The notes under the pieces: generated by a model
The model's database searches: none
What the model was told of the DNA's origin: nothing
The model's input: the letters and a program-made list of their open reading frames with translations, nothing else
Translations under genes and position numbers: made by a program
DNA from: Thiocapsa marina 5811
Lineage (GTDB): Bacteria > Pseudomonadota > Gammaproteobacteria > Chromatiales > Chromatiaceae
NCBI RefSeq assembly: GCF_000223985.1
Contig: NZ_AFWV01000002.1
Location: 382,501-446,500 of the forward strand
Direction of reading: 5' to 3'
DNA length: 64,000 nt
Shown: piece after piece, positions 35,048-44,270 of the stretch
Layout: each line of letters begins with the position of its first letter
Numbering within the stretch: the first letter of the stretch is position 1

Positions 35048-35404
35048 ACTGGGATCGCGGGGGCGAGCGTAGCGACCTTCTTCACCTTCCTGCCGTCGTT
35101 CCTCTTCATCCTGATCGGTGCCCCTGCAATCGAAGCGACGCGGCATGATCTGACGTTCACCGCGCCCTTGACCGGCATCACCGCGGCCGTCGTCGGGGTC
35201 ATCGTCAATCTGGCGGTGTTCTTTGCGTGGCATGTCCTCTGGCCCGGCGCGACCAAGGAAGCGCCTTTCTCCGGCCCCTTCGAATGGTTCTCTCTCGTGC
35301 TCACGATTGGAGCCTTGGTCGCACTGTGGCGCTTCAACGTCGGCATCATACCGGTGATCGCCGCGTGTGCGCTGGCCGGGCTGGGCTACTCTTTCATGGC
35401 GTAA
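35048..35404 (+). pseudogene. chrA: 3' remnant of a chromate transporter gene (ChrA family)
   Basis: About 118 residues match the end of ChrA: FTFLPSFLFILIGAPAIEA, then LTGITAAVVGVIVNLAVFFA and the final GIIPVIAACALAGLGY. The preceding 250-300 residues are absent; upstream is the transposase remnant. The RAYT-bearing segment therefore probably replaced the 5' part. The repeat-like GTGGTCTGTCCCT at the junction may be the element's edge. Confidence 0.7.
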
Positions 35405-35887
35405 CTTGGCCCGTGTTGTTTCCAACAGGATTTCGTCACGAACGTTTAGAATTGTCGGACCTCGCCACCGGCCATCTATCCCACAATGCGACAACGCCCA
35501 GAGGGTGTTCGCAAGGCCTGACGAGTCAGACCAGTCGCTCGGTGACAGGTCCGGAGTGATCGCTCAGGACGCTATGCCGTCACTGAACGCCGGAGCGAAG
35601 ATCGCGTAAAGGTTTCCCAAAGCGGTCGCTGTGCGGCGATCTCCCGCAAACGGTGTCACTCTGTGACGCTCCAGGAATCCGCGCTGGGGCAACAGGCCGT
35701 TCCCGACCCAGAGCGGACTGTCCGCCCGTTCGGGCAAACTGTTCGATCGCCGCAACATCCGACGGTATCGTGCCGCCGTGCGAATCTACGTCTGGTTGAT
35801 CCAGTCCTCCTACCAGGCGTGCCCTCGGGGCGGGACCGGATTGTTCCAGCCAAGATTGCCCCCGCGTTTCCGGCCCTGCGCTTTCAC
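35405..35887. other. Gene-free stretch between the chrA remnant and the sulfatase operon
   Basis: No recognisable coding frame, repeat or RNA gene. It holds the 3' side of the sulfatase transcript; no clear terminator hairpin was found. Confidence 0.4.
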
Positions 35888-38263
35888 CTATTTGAGGTGC
35901 ACTTGCACCGAGTTGATCCGCCCGTCGAACGGGAACGGCCGCCGGTCGAAGTAGTCCAGCGACACCGGTGAGCCCAGATCGACCCCGACGTCGAAGGTCT
36001 CGCTGGCGGTAAAGGCCGCCGGCACGGTGCGCGCCACCTCGGTGCGGGTGACCTCGGCGCCGTCGACGCGCAGGATCACCTCTGCCGCCGCGCCCGGCTT
36101 GGCGATGGTCGTGTCCACCTCGATGCGGTGTCGGCCCGCCGGGATCTTCTCGGCGCTGGCGACGCCGTAGCGCTCGATGACCAGCATGTTGTACTCGTAG
36201 ACGAGCCGGCCCTGGTCCATGTACAGACTCAAGCCCCCGGAGGCGCCACCCAAGGCGTAGAGCACGCCCGAGGCGTTCTCCGGCAGGTCCGCGTCGATGA
36301 CCACATGGGTGCTCTCGCGGCCGAGGCCGGGCGCGGTGAATTCAGGCATGCGCGTGGTGGTCGCGTCGAACTGCCAGCTGGTGTAGGGGGTCTTGATGCG
36401 GTCCTCCGGGTGGATGCGAAGCCAGATGCCGGCACCGATGGGGAAGGCCTTGTTCGCTTCCGCAACCTCGAGGAACTCCGCCTTCATCGCGGCAAGGCGC
36501 TGCGGTTCGCGGTCTGCCAGGTTCTCGGCTTGGGAGAAGTCTTTGCCCAGGTCATAGAGCTCCCAGACGTCCTCGCTCGAATCCCAGGTCGCAAGCCCCG
36601 GGCTGACCGTGAGCCAGGGCGTCAGGGGGCCGAAGGTGCCCGCGAACCAGCCGTCCTTGTAGAGACCACGGCTGCCGTTGTTGTCGAAGTACTGCTTGGT
36701 CTTGCGCCCCGGCGCGTCGGCATCGCTGAAGGTGTAGGCGAGGCTCACGCCGTCGATGGGGTCCTGCGCGAAGCCGTCGACGACCTCGGGCGGCGTGATT
36801 TCGAGGATGTCGTAGATGGTCGGGACGATGTCGTTGACATGGTGAAACTGGGAGCGCGGCGTCTTGTCCGCGGCGATACTGGCAGGCCAAGACACAGCCA
36901 TGGGGTTGCGCGTGCCGCCAAAGTGGGAGGCGATCAGCTTGGTGTGTTGGAACGGCGTGCCTCCCGCCCAGGCCCAGCCAGCGTGGTACATGTTGTCGAC
37001 CTTGGGTCCGCCGAGCGCGTCCAGGCCTCCGAGCTGATCGAGCGCGGCCAGGTGCTGGTCCAAGGTGTTGGGTATGTTGTTCTGCGCCAGCAGCTCGCTG
37101 ATCGTGCCGTTCTGGCCCTCGGCGCTGGAGCCGTTGTCGCCGAAGATGTAGAAGACCAGGGTGTTGTCGCGGACACCGAGCCGGTCGAGCTCGTCGATGA
37201 CCTTGCCGACCTGGACGTCCACATGCTCCACGAAGCCGGCGAAGACCTCCATCAGCCGTGTCTGGAAGGCGCGCTGGGACTCGGGGATGCTGTCCCAGCC
37301 CGGCATGCTCTCGGCGCGCGGCGTCAGTTGTGTGTCGGGCGGAATCCAGCCCAGAGCCTTCTGACGCTCGAAGGAGCGCTCGCGAAGCGCGTCCCAGCCG
37401 TCGTCGAATTGGCCCTTGTACTTGTCCGCCCATTCGCTGAAGACATGATGCGGCCCGTGCGCCGCGCCCGGCGCCCAGTACATGAAGAAGGGCTTGTCCG
37501 GGGCAAAGGCGCGGTGCTTGCGCAGCCAGGTGACGGCCTTCTCCGCCAGGTCTTCGCTTAGATGATAGGTCGCGTCGTGGGGCGGCTCGACGGGGTTGAA
37601 GTTCTCGACCAGCCGCGGCTCCCATTGCGAGGTCTCGCCGGCGAGGAAGCCGTAGAAGTAGTCAAAGCCGATGCCCTCGCCGGACGGCCAGAGGGTGAAA
37701 GGCCCCATGGCGGTCGTCTGGGTAGCCGGGGTGTTGTGCCACTTGCCGAAGGCCGCGGTCTTGTAGCCGTACTCGCCCAGCACCTTGGCCAGGGTCGCGG
37801 AGGTGCGCGGGATGACGCCGGTGTAGCCGTCCCAGTCCACCGCACGCTCGGCGATGGTGCCCGAGCCGACCCGCTGGTGATTGCGGCCGGTCAGCAGCGC
37901 GGCGCGCGTCGGCGAGCAGATGGCCGTGGTGTGGAAGGCATTGTAGCTGATGCCTTCGTTGGCCAAGCGGGAGAGTGTCGGCGTGTGGATGGGGCCGCCG
38001 TAGGTGTCCGGCAGGCCGAAACCGACGTCATCGAGCAGGATGATGAGGATGTTGGGCGCGTCCTCGGGCAGATGGCTCTGCTCGACTCGGCGCTGGTGCT
38101 TGCTCTCTTGCAGCGTCGGCCCGGCGATGCTAGCCGAGGGCGTCGGCGGGAAGGGCAGGACCGAGCCGTCGTCCGGCATGGACGCCGGATCGGCGGCCCT
38201 GGCGATCCCACCCGGTAGGGCAAGCGCGAGGGTCATGGCGAGGGAAGGCAACACGCGTTTCAT
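35888..38263 (-). CDS. Secreted arylsulfatase (type I, Cys-type), third gene of the sulfatase operon
   Basis: A 791-residue protein with a signal peptide (MKRVLPSLAMTLALALPGG). ILLDDVGFGLPDTYGG begins the alkaline-phosphatase-like fold with metal-binding Asp residues. Cys116 lies in CSPTRAALLTG, the C-x-P-x-R signature converted to formylglycine. FGKWH and GDNG are further active-site segments. The C-terminal 200 residues form a beta-rich domain. It would release sulfate from sulfate esters in the periplasm. GGAGA stands eight bases before the ATG, 53 bases after the neighbouring sulfatase. The maturation enzyme gene is not in the window. Confidence 0.87.
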   Translation of the reverse strand: MKRVLPSLAMTLALALPGGIARAADPASMPDDGSVLPFPPTPSASIAGPTLQESKHQRRVEQSHLPEDAPNILIILLDDVGFGLPDTYGGPIHTPTLSRLANEGISYNAFHTTAICSPTRAALLTGRNHQRVGSGTIAERAVDWDGYTGVIPRTSATLAKVLGEYGYKTAAFGKWHNTPATQTTAMGPFTLWPSGEGIGFDYFYGFLAGETSQWEPRLVENFNPVEPPHDATYHLSEDLAEKAVTWLRKHRAFAPDKPFFMYWAPGAAHGPHHVFSEWADKYKGQFDDGWDALRERSFERQKALGWIPPDTQLTPRAESMPGWDSIPESQRAFQTRLMEVFAGFVEHVDVQVGKVIDELDRLGVRDNTLVFYIFGDNGSSAEGQNGTISELLAQNNIPNTLDQHLAALDQLGGLDALGGPKVDNMYHAGWAWAGGTPFQHTKLIASHFGGTRNPMAVSWPASIAADKTPRSQFHHVNDIVPTIYDILEITPPEVVDGFAQDPIDGVSLAYTFSDADAPGRKTKQYFDNNGSRGLYKDGWFAGTFGPLTPWLTVSPGLATWDSSEDVWELYDLGKDFSQAENLADREPQRLAAMKAEFLEVAEANKAFPIGAGIWLRIHPEDRIKTPYTSWQFDATTTRMPEFTAPGLGRESTHVVIDADLPENASGVLYALGGASGGLSLYMDQGRLVYEYNMLVIERYGVASAEKIPAGRHRIEVDTTIAKPGAAAEVILRVDGAEVTRTEVARTVPAAFTASETFDVGVDLGSPVSLDYFDRRPFPFDGRINSVQVHLK

Positions 38264-38316
38264 GAATCGATTCTCCAATGAATGCAATACCGGCCAACGG
38301 CCGTGCGAGCGGGTGC

Positions 38317-39912
38317 CTATTGCCCGAGACCGATGTCCTTGGGCGGGTACTTCTTGAAGGTCGCCGCGTGCGCCTTCAGCTCGGCGGCCATGGAGGCGAG
38401 CCAGGCGTTCATGCGGTGCCCGACGGGATACTCCTCCTTGGGATCGATGTAGAGATTGAACAGCCAGGGGGCGATGCCGACGTCGCTGACCGTGGTCATG
38501 TCGATGTCGAGCCATTGCGCCTGGGTCTGCACCACCTTGAGGTGGATCTTGTACTCGTACATGCGCATGGCCATCAGATCCTGCTCGGACCAGATGTAGA
38601 CCTTCTCGCGCCGTGAACGGCCGTCGTCGGCGAGCAGGAACGCGGTCTGGTCGATGCCGTCGATGTAGCGGTCCGTCGGGATGCTGTCACTGGCACCGGC
38701 GAGGGCCAGCGCGGTGTTGAATAGGTCCATCAGGTCGAACAGCTCATCGCTCTGCCGTCCGGGGGCGATGGTGCCCTGCCAATAGGCGATGCCGGGCACG
38801 CGCACGCCGCCCTCCCAGGCCGACGCCTTGGCGCCGCGAAAGGGGGTGTAACCGCTGTCCGGCCAAGCGTCGAGCTGGGGGCCGTTATCGGATGTGATGA
38901 AGACGAAGGTGTTCTCCAGCACCCCGGCATCGGCGAGCGCCTGCACGATCTCGCCGATGTAGGCATCGACCTCGACCACCGCGTCCTTGTAGGCATACTT
39001 GCTGCCGCTCTTGCCCTCGAACGCCTTCGACGGGAAGTTGTCGGCGTGGACCTTCATGAAGGCGTGCTCCAGGAAGAAGGGTTTGTCGGCCTTGGCCAGC
39101 TCCGCGATCTTGGCGACCGTGAAGTCCGTCAGGACCCGATCGGCCTCGGCCATGTCCTCGATGCTCCGGATCTGCGACACCTCCGTGGTCTCACCGCCCT
39201 TGAAGCCGTGGATCAGGGCCTCGCTGGCACCGGTCGCGCGCAGCATCGCAAGCCGCTCGGGGTTCAGCACCAGGTCCGGGTAGCGACGCTTGTCGAAGGC
39301 CTGAGAGAGCTCCTTCTGCGCCGGGTAGTAGCCGTAGTACTCATCGAAGCCGATATCCTGCGGCCGCATGCCCTCGGCCTCGCCGACGTGCCACTTGCCG
39401 GTGAGGACCGTCGTATAGCCGGCCTCGCCGAGCAGCTTGGGTAAGGAGATCTCGTCCGCCCAGGGATTCTTGGCCAGGGTGTCGCCGGCGAGGATCGGGC
39501 GGGTGAGTCCCGTGCGCACCGGCAGCCGCCCGGTGAGGATCGCCGAGCGGGTCGGGGTGCAGGTGGGCTGGGAATAGGTCGAGGTCAGCGTCAGCCCCTC
39601 TCCGGCCAGCCGGTCGATGTTGGGCGTCGCCGCGCCGATGGCCGCACCGCCCCCGTAGACACCGGGGTCGCCCCAGCCCATGTCGTCGATCACCAGCCAG
39701 ACAATGTTGGGCGGCTGGCCGAAACGGGTGCGCAGGTCGGCGAGCTTCTTGGCGGTGGCCTGCTCCTGCTCCGGGAAGGACAGCGCCGGCTCCATGCTCT
39801 CGCTGGTGCGCACGGCCTTGCTCAGCGTGCTCGCGTGCGTCAGTGTCGCGGCGGCCGGCAGGAGCAGGCAGGCGGCCAGCAGGAAGCGTCTAATCAAGGG
39901 GGTCGGGTTCAT
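38317..39912 (-). CDS. Second secreted sulfatase (type I, Cys-type)
   Basis: A 531-residue sulfatase with a signal peptide (FLLAACLLLPAAATLTHA). The metal-site strand is IVWLVIDDMGWGDPGVYGG. Cys118 is in CTPTRSAILTGR, the formylglycine signature. LTGKWHVGE and ITSDNGPQLD supply further ligands. It lacks the long C-terminal domain of its neighbour and belongs to a different arylsulfatase subgroup, so the two likely act on different esters. GAGGAC precedes the ATG. It sits between the outer-membrane protein gene and the larger sulfatase, with 53-base gaps on both sides. Confidence 0.87.
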   Translation of the reverse strand: MNPTPLIRRFLLAACLLLPAAATLTHASTLSKAVRTSESMEPALSFPEQEQATAKKLADLRTRFGQPPNIVWLVIDDMGWGDPGVYGGGAAIGAATPNIDRLAGEGLTLTSTYSQPTCTPTRSAILTGRLPVRTGLTRPILAGDTLAKNPWADEISLPKLLGEAGYTTVLTGKWHVGEAEGMRPQDIGFDEYYGYYPAQKELSQAFDKRRYPDLVLNPERLAMLRATGASEALIHGFKGGETTEVSQIRSIEDMAEADRVLTDFTVAKIAELAKADKPFFLEHAFMKVHADNFPSKAFEGKSGSKYAYKDAVVEVDAYIGEIVQALADAGVLENTFVFITSDNGPQLDAWPDSGYTPFRGAKASAWEGGVRVPGIAYWQGTIAPGRQSDELFDLMDLFNTALALAGASDSIPTDRYIDGIDQTAFLLADDGRSRREKVYIWSEQDLMAMRMYEYKIHLKVVQTQAQWLDIDMTTVSDVGIAPWLFNLYIDPKEEYPVGHRMNAWLASMAAELKAHAATFKKYPPKDIGLGQ

Positions 39913-39965
39913 CTTATGTCCTCGTTGATGGGTGAGATCGGGTGCCGTCGTGCGCCCTGCTCTGC

Positions 39966-40952
39966 TTATCGCGCGCCTGCGCCCGCGCTGTCCCGCTGCA
40001 GTGGGAGCGATAGCGTCAGAAAAACGGCGTCGCCTTCGACGCGATTCTGCGCCGCAAACTCGTGATACCAGCGCAGGTCCAGGCCCATGGTCCGGCCGGC
40101 GGCCTGGAACTGATAGCTGATCTCGGGCCCGAGCGCGGCGACGCGCCCCTTGAAGTCGCCCAGCAGATTGGAGCCGCTGTCGGCGGTGAGCTGCTGGTAG
40201 TAGTAGCCGGCCAGTCCGATCGCGAAACCCTTGGGCAGGTGCTGGCGGGCGCTCAGCTCCAGGTGCAGGTCGGTGCCGCTGCGGTAACCGGTGTCCGGGT
40301 TCTCGCCGTTGAAGGTCACCCCGAGCACCCCTGAGACCTCGCGGCCGGTCCCGAAGTTGGCCATGCTGAAGGCGCTGCCGACATCGAGCCCCCAACGGTT
40401 CGCGCCGATGTTGCTGATGCGCCCCACCTCGTAGGAGCCCGCCGGGATGAACAGCGAGCTGTAGAGGTTCCAGGCGCGGAACAGGTCGCCGTTGCGATGC
40501 TTCCAGCCCAGCGATGCCGCGAGGACCGGGTCGCCGAAATCGGTCACCCGGTCGGACTTGCCGAGGGCGTTCGGCAGCCCGGGCGGCGTCAGCGCCGACG
40601 CCGTCGCCTCGATCTCCACCCGGCCGTAGGGGATCAGGGCGCCGAGGGCGAGGCGCCCGCCGATCAGATCGAGATCGGTGATCCAGGTGAGCTGCAGGAG
40701 GTTGATCAGGGCCTCGGCCGAGACCCCTTGATTCACTCGGCCGCTGATCGGAACCAGCTCGCTGGAGCTCGCCGAATAGTCGTAGAGATCGTTGGTGACA
40801 TACCAGCCGGGCTTCGGAATCAGGCCCGCGAGCGGCCCGCGCTTGCCGAGCAGGTACAGGGACTTGCCGCCCTCGGCGGCGCTGGCGCAAGCCCCCGCGA
40901 GGGCAAAGAGCAGGCCGGCGACGAGCGCGGAGGTGGGATGGGGCTTGGGCAC
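39966..40952 (-). CDS. Outer-membrane protein of the 'meta-pathway phenol degradation' (SphA-like) family, first gene of the sulfatase operon
   Basis: A 328-residue protein with a signal peptide (LVAGLLFALAGACASA) and a barrel-like alternation of aromatic strands: WKHRNGDLFRAWNLYSSLFI and AIGLAGYYYQQLTADSG. It matches the transporter/phenol MetA-pathway family, which is linked to uptake of hydrophobic compounds. The start is GTG with GGGAG eight bases upstream. As first gene of the operon with two sulfatases it probably imports a sulfated or aromatic substrate; that link is inferred from context. Confidence 0.75.
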   Translation of the reverse strand: MPKPHPTSALVAGLLFALAGACASAAEGGKSLYLLGKRGPLAGLIPKPGWYVTNDLYDYSASSSELVPISGRVNQGVSAEALINLLQLTWITDLDLIGGRLALGALIPYGRVEIEATASALTPPGLPNALGKSDRVTDFGDPVLAASLGWKHRNGDLFRAWNLYSSLFIPAGSYEVGRISNIGANRWGLDVGSAFSMANFGTGREVSGVLGVTFNGENPDTGYRSGTDLHLELSARQHLPKGFAIGLAGYYYQQLTADSGSNLLGDFKGRVAALGPEISYQFQAAGRTMGLDLRWYHEFAAQNRVEGDAVFLTLSLPLQRDSAGAGAR

Positions 40953-41010
40953 GTAGGCGCTCCCGAAGGCCGGTTAATGAGCATGATCAATCAGCTCGCG
41001 GAGGCTAGGG

Positions 41011-41016
41011 TATAAT
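41011..41016 (+). promoter_or_regulatory. Candidate -10 box of the AraC-type regulator gene
   Basis: A perfect TATAAT lies about 42 bases before the regulator's ATG, within the 105-base divergent spacer. The -35 region is not obvious, as expected if an activator is needed. Confidence 0.4.
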
Positions 41017-41057
41017 TGCCGGTCTTCGCTATTCACTTTGCGCAAAGGTGGGCCGGC

Positions 41058-42134
41058 ATGAGCGCAGCAGACAAGATCCCGGCGTCCCCGCCGTCCGGAA
41101 AGATCAGCGGATACACCGGGCTCGGCATCGTGGGCATCCAGGAGTGCGCGGACCCCTGCCACTGGGAACGGATCTCACAGCCCTGGGAACTGTTGGCCAC
41201 ACCGCTCGGCGCAGGCCCCTTCCACAACCGCAAGACCTTCCTCGCCACCCCCGACTGCATCCTGTATCACGAGTCCTTCGCCAGCCGGGTGAAGGCGCAG
41301 GCGCTCTCGCCTGAGGGGATGGTCGCCTTCGCGGTGGTGGTCCGCCCCGGCGCGCGGACCTCATGGTTCGGCCGGCCACTGCATGAGCGCGGCGTGCCCG
41401 TGACCTTGCCGGGCGGGGTCGAGGTGCTCCTGGAAGCCGGCCAGGAGCACATCATGCTGCTGATCCGCAAGACGCTGCTGCGCCGGCACCTGTCGGCGGA
41501 GGGTTACGCGGCGCTGGAGGCCGCCGCATTTGGCCGTCTGCTCCCGGCCGATGCCGAGACCCTGGGTGCACTGGCGGCCCGGCTCACGGGTCTGCTGACG
41601 CGCACCCATGGCGCGCCCGAGATGCTGCGTCATCCGGCTGTCATCGCCACCTTGGAGACCGAGCTGGTCACCGGACTCGCGCAGGTGCTGAGCCTGAGCG
41701 GGGGCGAGCCCCGTGCGCCCCTGTCGCTGCGCCGACGCGGATTCGATCGCGCCATCGCGTGCATCCGTCACGCGGATCTCGCCACGCTGGACACGGCGGC
41801 GCTCTGCGCCGCAGCTGCCGTCAGCGCGCGAACCCTGGAATACGCCTTTCGGGAGGAATTGGGCCTGTCGCCCGCGGCCTTCATCCGCAGGCTGCGCCTG
41901 CATGCGCTGCGCCGCGCCCTACTCGCTAGCGCCCTGGGTGAATCGACCGTCACCGAGCTGGCCTATCATCTCGGTTTCACGCAGCTCGGCCGCCTCGCCG
42001 GGACCTACCGGCGCACATTCGGAGAGGGCCCGTCAGCGACACTCGCCCGCCCCAATCGCGACGAAGCGCCACGACTGTGGGCGACACAGCCTGTGCAGAC
42101 CGCCGATGGCACAGGCATCGCCGCCCGAGGATGA
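41058..42134 (+). CDS. AraC-family transcriptional regulator (AraC-binding-like-domain type)
   Basis: A 358-residue regulator. The C-terminal AraC double helix-turn-helix (about residues 235-335) has LDTAALCAAAAVSARTLEYA as the first helix pair. The family hallmark FREELGLSPAAFIRRLRLH and TELAYHLGFTQLGRLAGTYR follow. The N-terminal effector domain is of the type found in regulators of aromatic-compound genes. The ATG at 41058 is preceded by AGGTGG. It is divergent from the outer-membrane protein and sulfatase operon and is the obvious regulator of it. Confidence 0.85.
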   Translation: MSAADKIPASPPSGKISGYTGLGIVGIQECADPCHWERISQPWELLATPLGAGPFHNRKTFLATPDCILYHESFASRVKAQALSPEGMVAFAVVVRPGARTSWFGRPLHERGVPVTLPGGVEVLLEAGQEHIMLLIRKTLLRRHLSAEGYAALEAAAFGRLLPADAETLGALAARLTGLLTRTHGAPEMLRHPAVIATLETELVTGLAQVLSLSGGEPRAPLSLRRRGFDRAIACIRHADLATLDTAALCAAAAVSARTLEYAFREELGLSPAAFIRRLRLHALRRALLASALGESTVTELAYHLGFTQLGRLAGTYRRTFGEGPSATLARPNRDEAPRLWATQPVQTADGTGIAARG

Positions 42135-42648
42135 ACGACTGCTGTTCATCTCGCCGCGGCGACTCGGGCGACGGCGCCTAGTCCTCGCTTCGGACGGGCC
42201 GCCGGCTTCTGAAGCCACGGGATCGACGTTCCGCTCCCGTCGTCGAACCCCTGTTCGGGATCAGTAAGCAGCGTTCGAGAGCGTTCGGTGGACGCTTGCG
42301 GTCCATGAGTGATACGTAGGCTTGTCACCTTTTAACCATAGTAAGGATCGCCGATGCGCTCTCATTTGATCCGCTCTTGGCCGACAGCGGACGCCAGGGC
42401 AGACATCCGGCATGGCCAGCCCGGATCAGCCTGAGAAATGTTCGCAGAATAAAGCGAGCGACAACAGCTGGCCCGGACGAAGCCGGCCTACATCGCAAAT
42501 GCAGCCGGACGTCCTTCCGCAGACCCCGGTGGATCGGCTTCCGTGACCCACGCCGTTCGACTTGTGCTGGCGCGCAGTGATGACGACCGAGCCAACCGGC
42601 CACAACGGGCCGGTCCGGCTCGGCGTCACGTTCACAGACGCGGCCAGC
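42135..42648. other. Gene-free stretch between the AraC regulator and the phosphoketolase remnant
   Basis: Translations in all frames show no domain. No repeat, hairpin with T-run or RNA gene was seen. Confidence 0.4.
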
Positions 42649-44270
42649 TCAATAGGGCCACACCCAATCGTCGATCTCGGGCTTGTCGATGCCGTGCTCG
42701 TAGGCGTAGTTGCGGCACTCGATCTGCATATCACGGAGCTTCTCCTTGACATGCGCCCCGGCGACCTGGAGGCGCGGGACCCGGTTGATCACGTCGATGG
42801 CCAGGCTGAAGCGGTCGATCTCATTCTGGATCGCGAGCTCCATCGGGGTGTTGATGTTGCCCTTCTCCTTGTAGCCGCGCACGTGCAGGTTCCTGTGATT
42901 GGTGCGCCGGTAGGCGAGCCGGTGGATTAGCCAGGGATAGCCGTGGAAGTTGAAGATGATCGGCCGATCCTTGGTGAACAGGCTGTCGAAGTCGGCATCC
43001 GAGAGCCCGTGGGGGTGCTCGCCCGCGGGCTGGAGCTTGAAGAGGTCCACCACGTTGATGAACCGGATCTTGATGTCGTCGAAGTGCTCGCGCAGGAGCG
43101 CGGCGGCGGCCAGGGCCTCCTTGGTCGGGATGTCGCCGCAGCCCACCAGCACCGCGTCGGGCTCGCTGCCCTGGTCGTTGCTGGCCCATTCCCAGGTGCC
43201 GATGCCCTTGGTGCAGTGCTTGATGGCGGCGTCCATGTCCAGGTACTGCAGGTGGTTCTGCTTGTCGGCCACGATCACGTTGATGTCGTCGCGGCTCGGC
43301 AGGCAGTGGTTCACCGTCGAGAGCAGGGTGTTGACGTCCGGCGGCAGATAGATGCGCGTGACCTCCGGGTTCTTGTTCACCACCGCAGAGCCAGAGCTTC
43401 TTGCTGACCTCGTAGACCGCGTCGAGCTTGGTCGAAGTGTTCTCGTCCGGGCCGAAGATCCGGAAGTTGCCCATGTTCTTCGCCATGATGTCGCGCAGCA
43501 GCGCGCCGGATGGCTTGGTGTTCATGGCTCGGCTCTTGGCCGGCTCGGGCACCTCGAGCGCATAGTCCCGGAAGTCGGGCATGCGCAGGGCCCGGCGCAG
43601 AAGTCCGCCGTTGGTGTGGGGGTTGGCGCCCATGCGCAGGATGCCCTTGGGCGCCAGTGCCTTGAGCTCCGGGATCAGCCGGCCCGACTGGTCGAAGAGC
43701 TCCTCGGGTTTGTAGCTCCGCATCCAGTCCTCGAGCTGCCTGATGTGGGCTGGGTTGTTGCGCATCCCTGACAGGGATACCTGATGGGCACGCCAGAAGC
43801 CCTCGACCTTGTGGCCGTCGACCTCCTTCGGCCCGGTCCAACCCTAGGGGGTTCGCAGCACGATCATGGGCCAGTGGCAGCGGGTCGCCTTGCCGGAGCT
43901 GCGCGCCTCGTCCTGGAAGGCGCGGATCTCCGCGTAGCAGGCGTCCATGGTTGCCGCCATCTGCTGATGCATGGTCATCGGGTCGTCGCCCTCGACGCAG
44001 TGGGGGGTCCACCCGTAGCCGCGCATCAGCTCCGCCAGCTCCTCCTGAGGGATGCGCGAGAGCAGCGTCGGGTTGTTGATCTTGTAGCCGTTGAGATGAA
44101 GGATCGGCCAGGAAGATCGCCTCCTGCTCGTGGGCGTTGATGATCCGGTTGAGATGCACGCACATGAACGACAGGCCGGGGCTCGCGCCCCAGTGGCCGA
44201 GGAGCCGCTTCTTGATGTGCGCTTCCTTGAGGGGCTCGCGCAGCAGCGGATTGTCGAGCAGATAGATCAT
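42649..44270 (-). pseudogene. Phosphoketolase (Xfp family) pseudogene
   Basis: Pieces of a roughly 790-residue phosphoketolase appear in order but broken. The N-terminal part [20 protein letters not shown] runs to AIFLA and then jumps to [12 protein letters not shown], losing about 100 residues of the thiamine-diphosphate domain. An in-frame TAG at 43844-43846 splits RTP*GWTGP. After EVSKKLW about 150 residues are missing and the frame changes, with the last domain from NKNPEVTRIYLPP to the natural end WVWPY. The start overlaps the SulP gene's stop by four bases (ATGA), so both were once one operon. It cannot make an active enzyme. Confidence 0.88.

Noticed and set aside
36128-37561. A 477-codon open frame opposite the large sulfatase
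   Set aside because: No domain, Val/Ala/Asp-rich antisense artefact; the sulfatase with its CSPTR signature is real.
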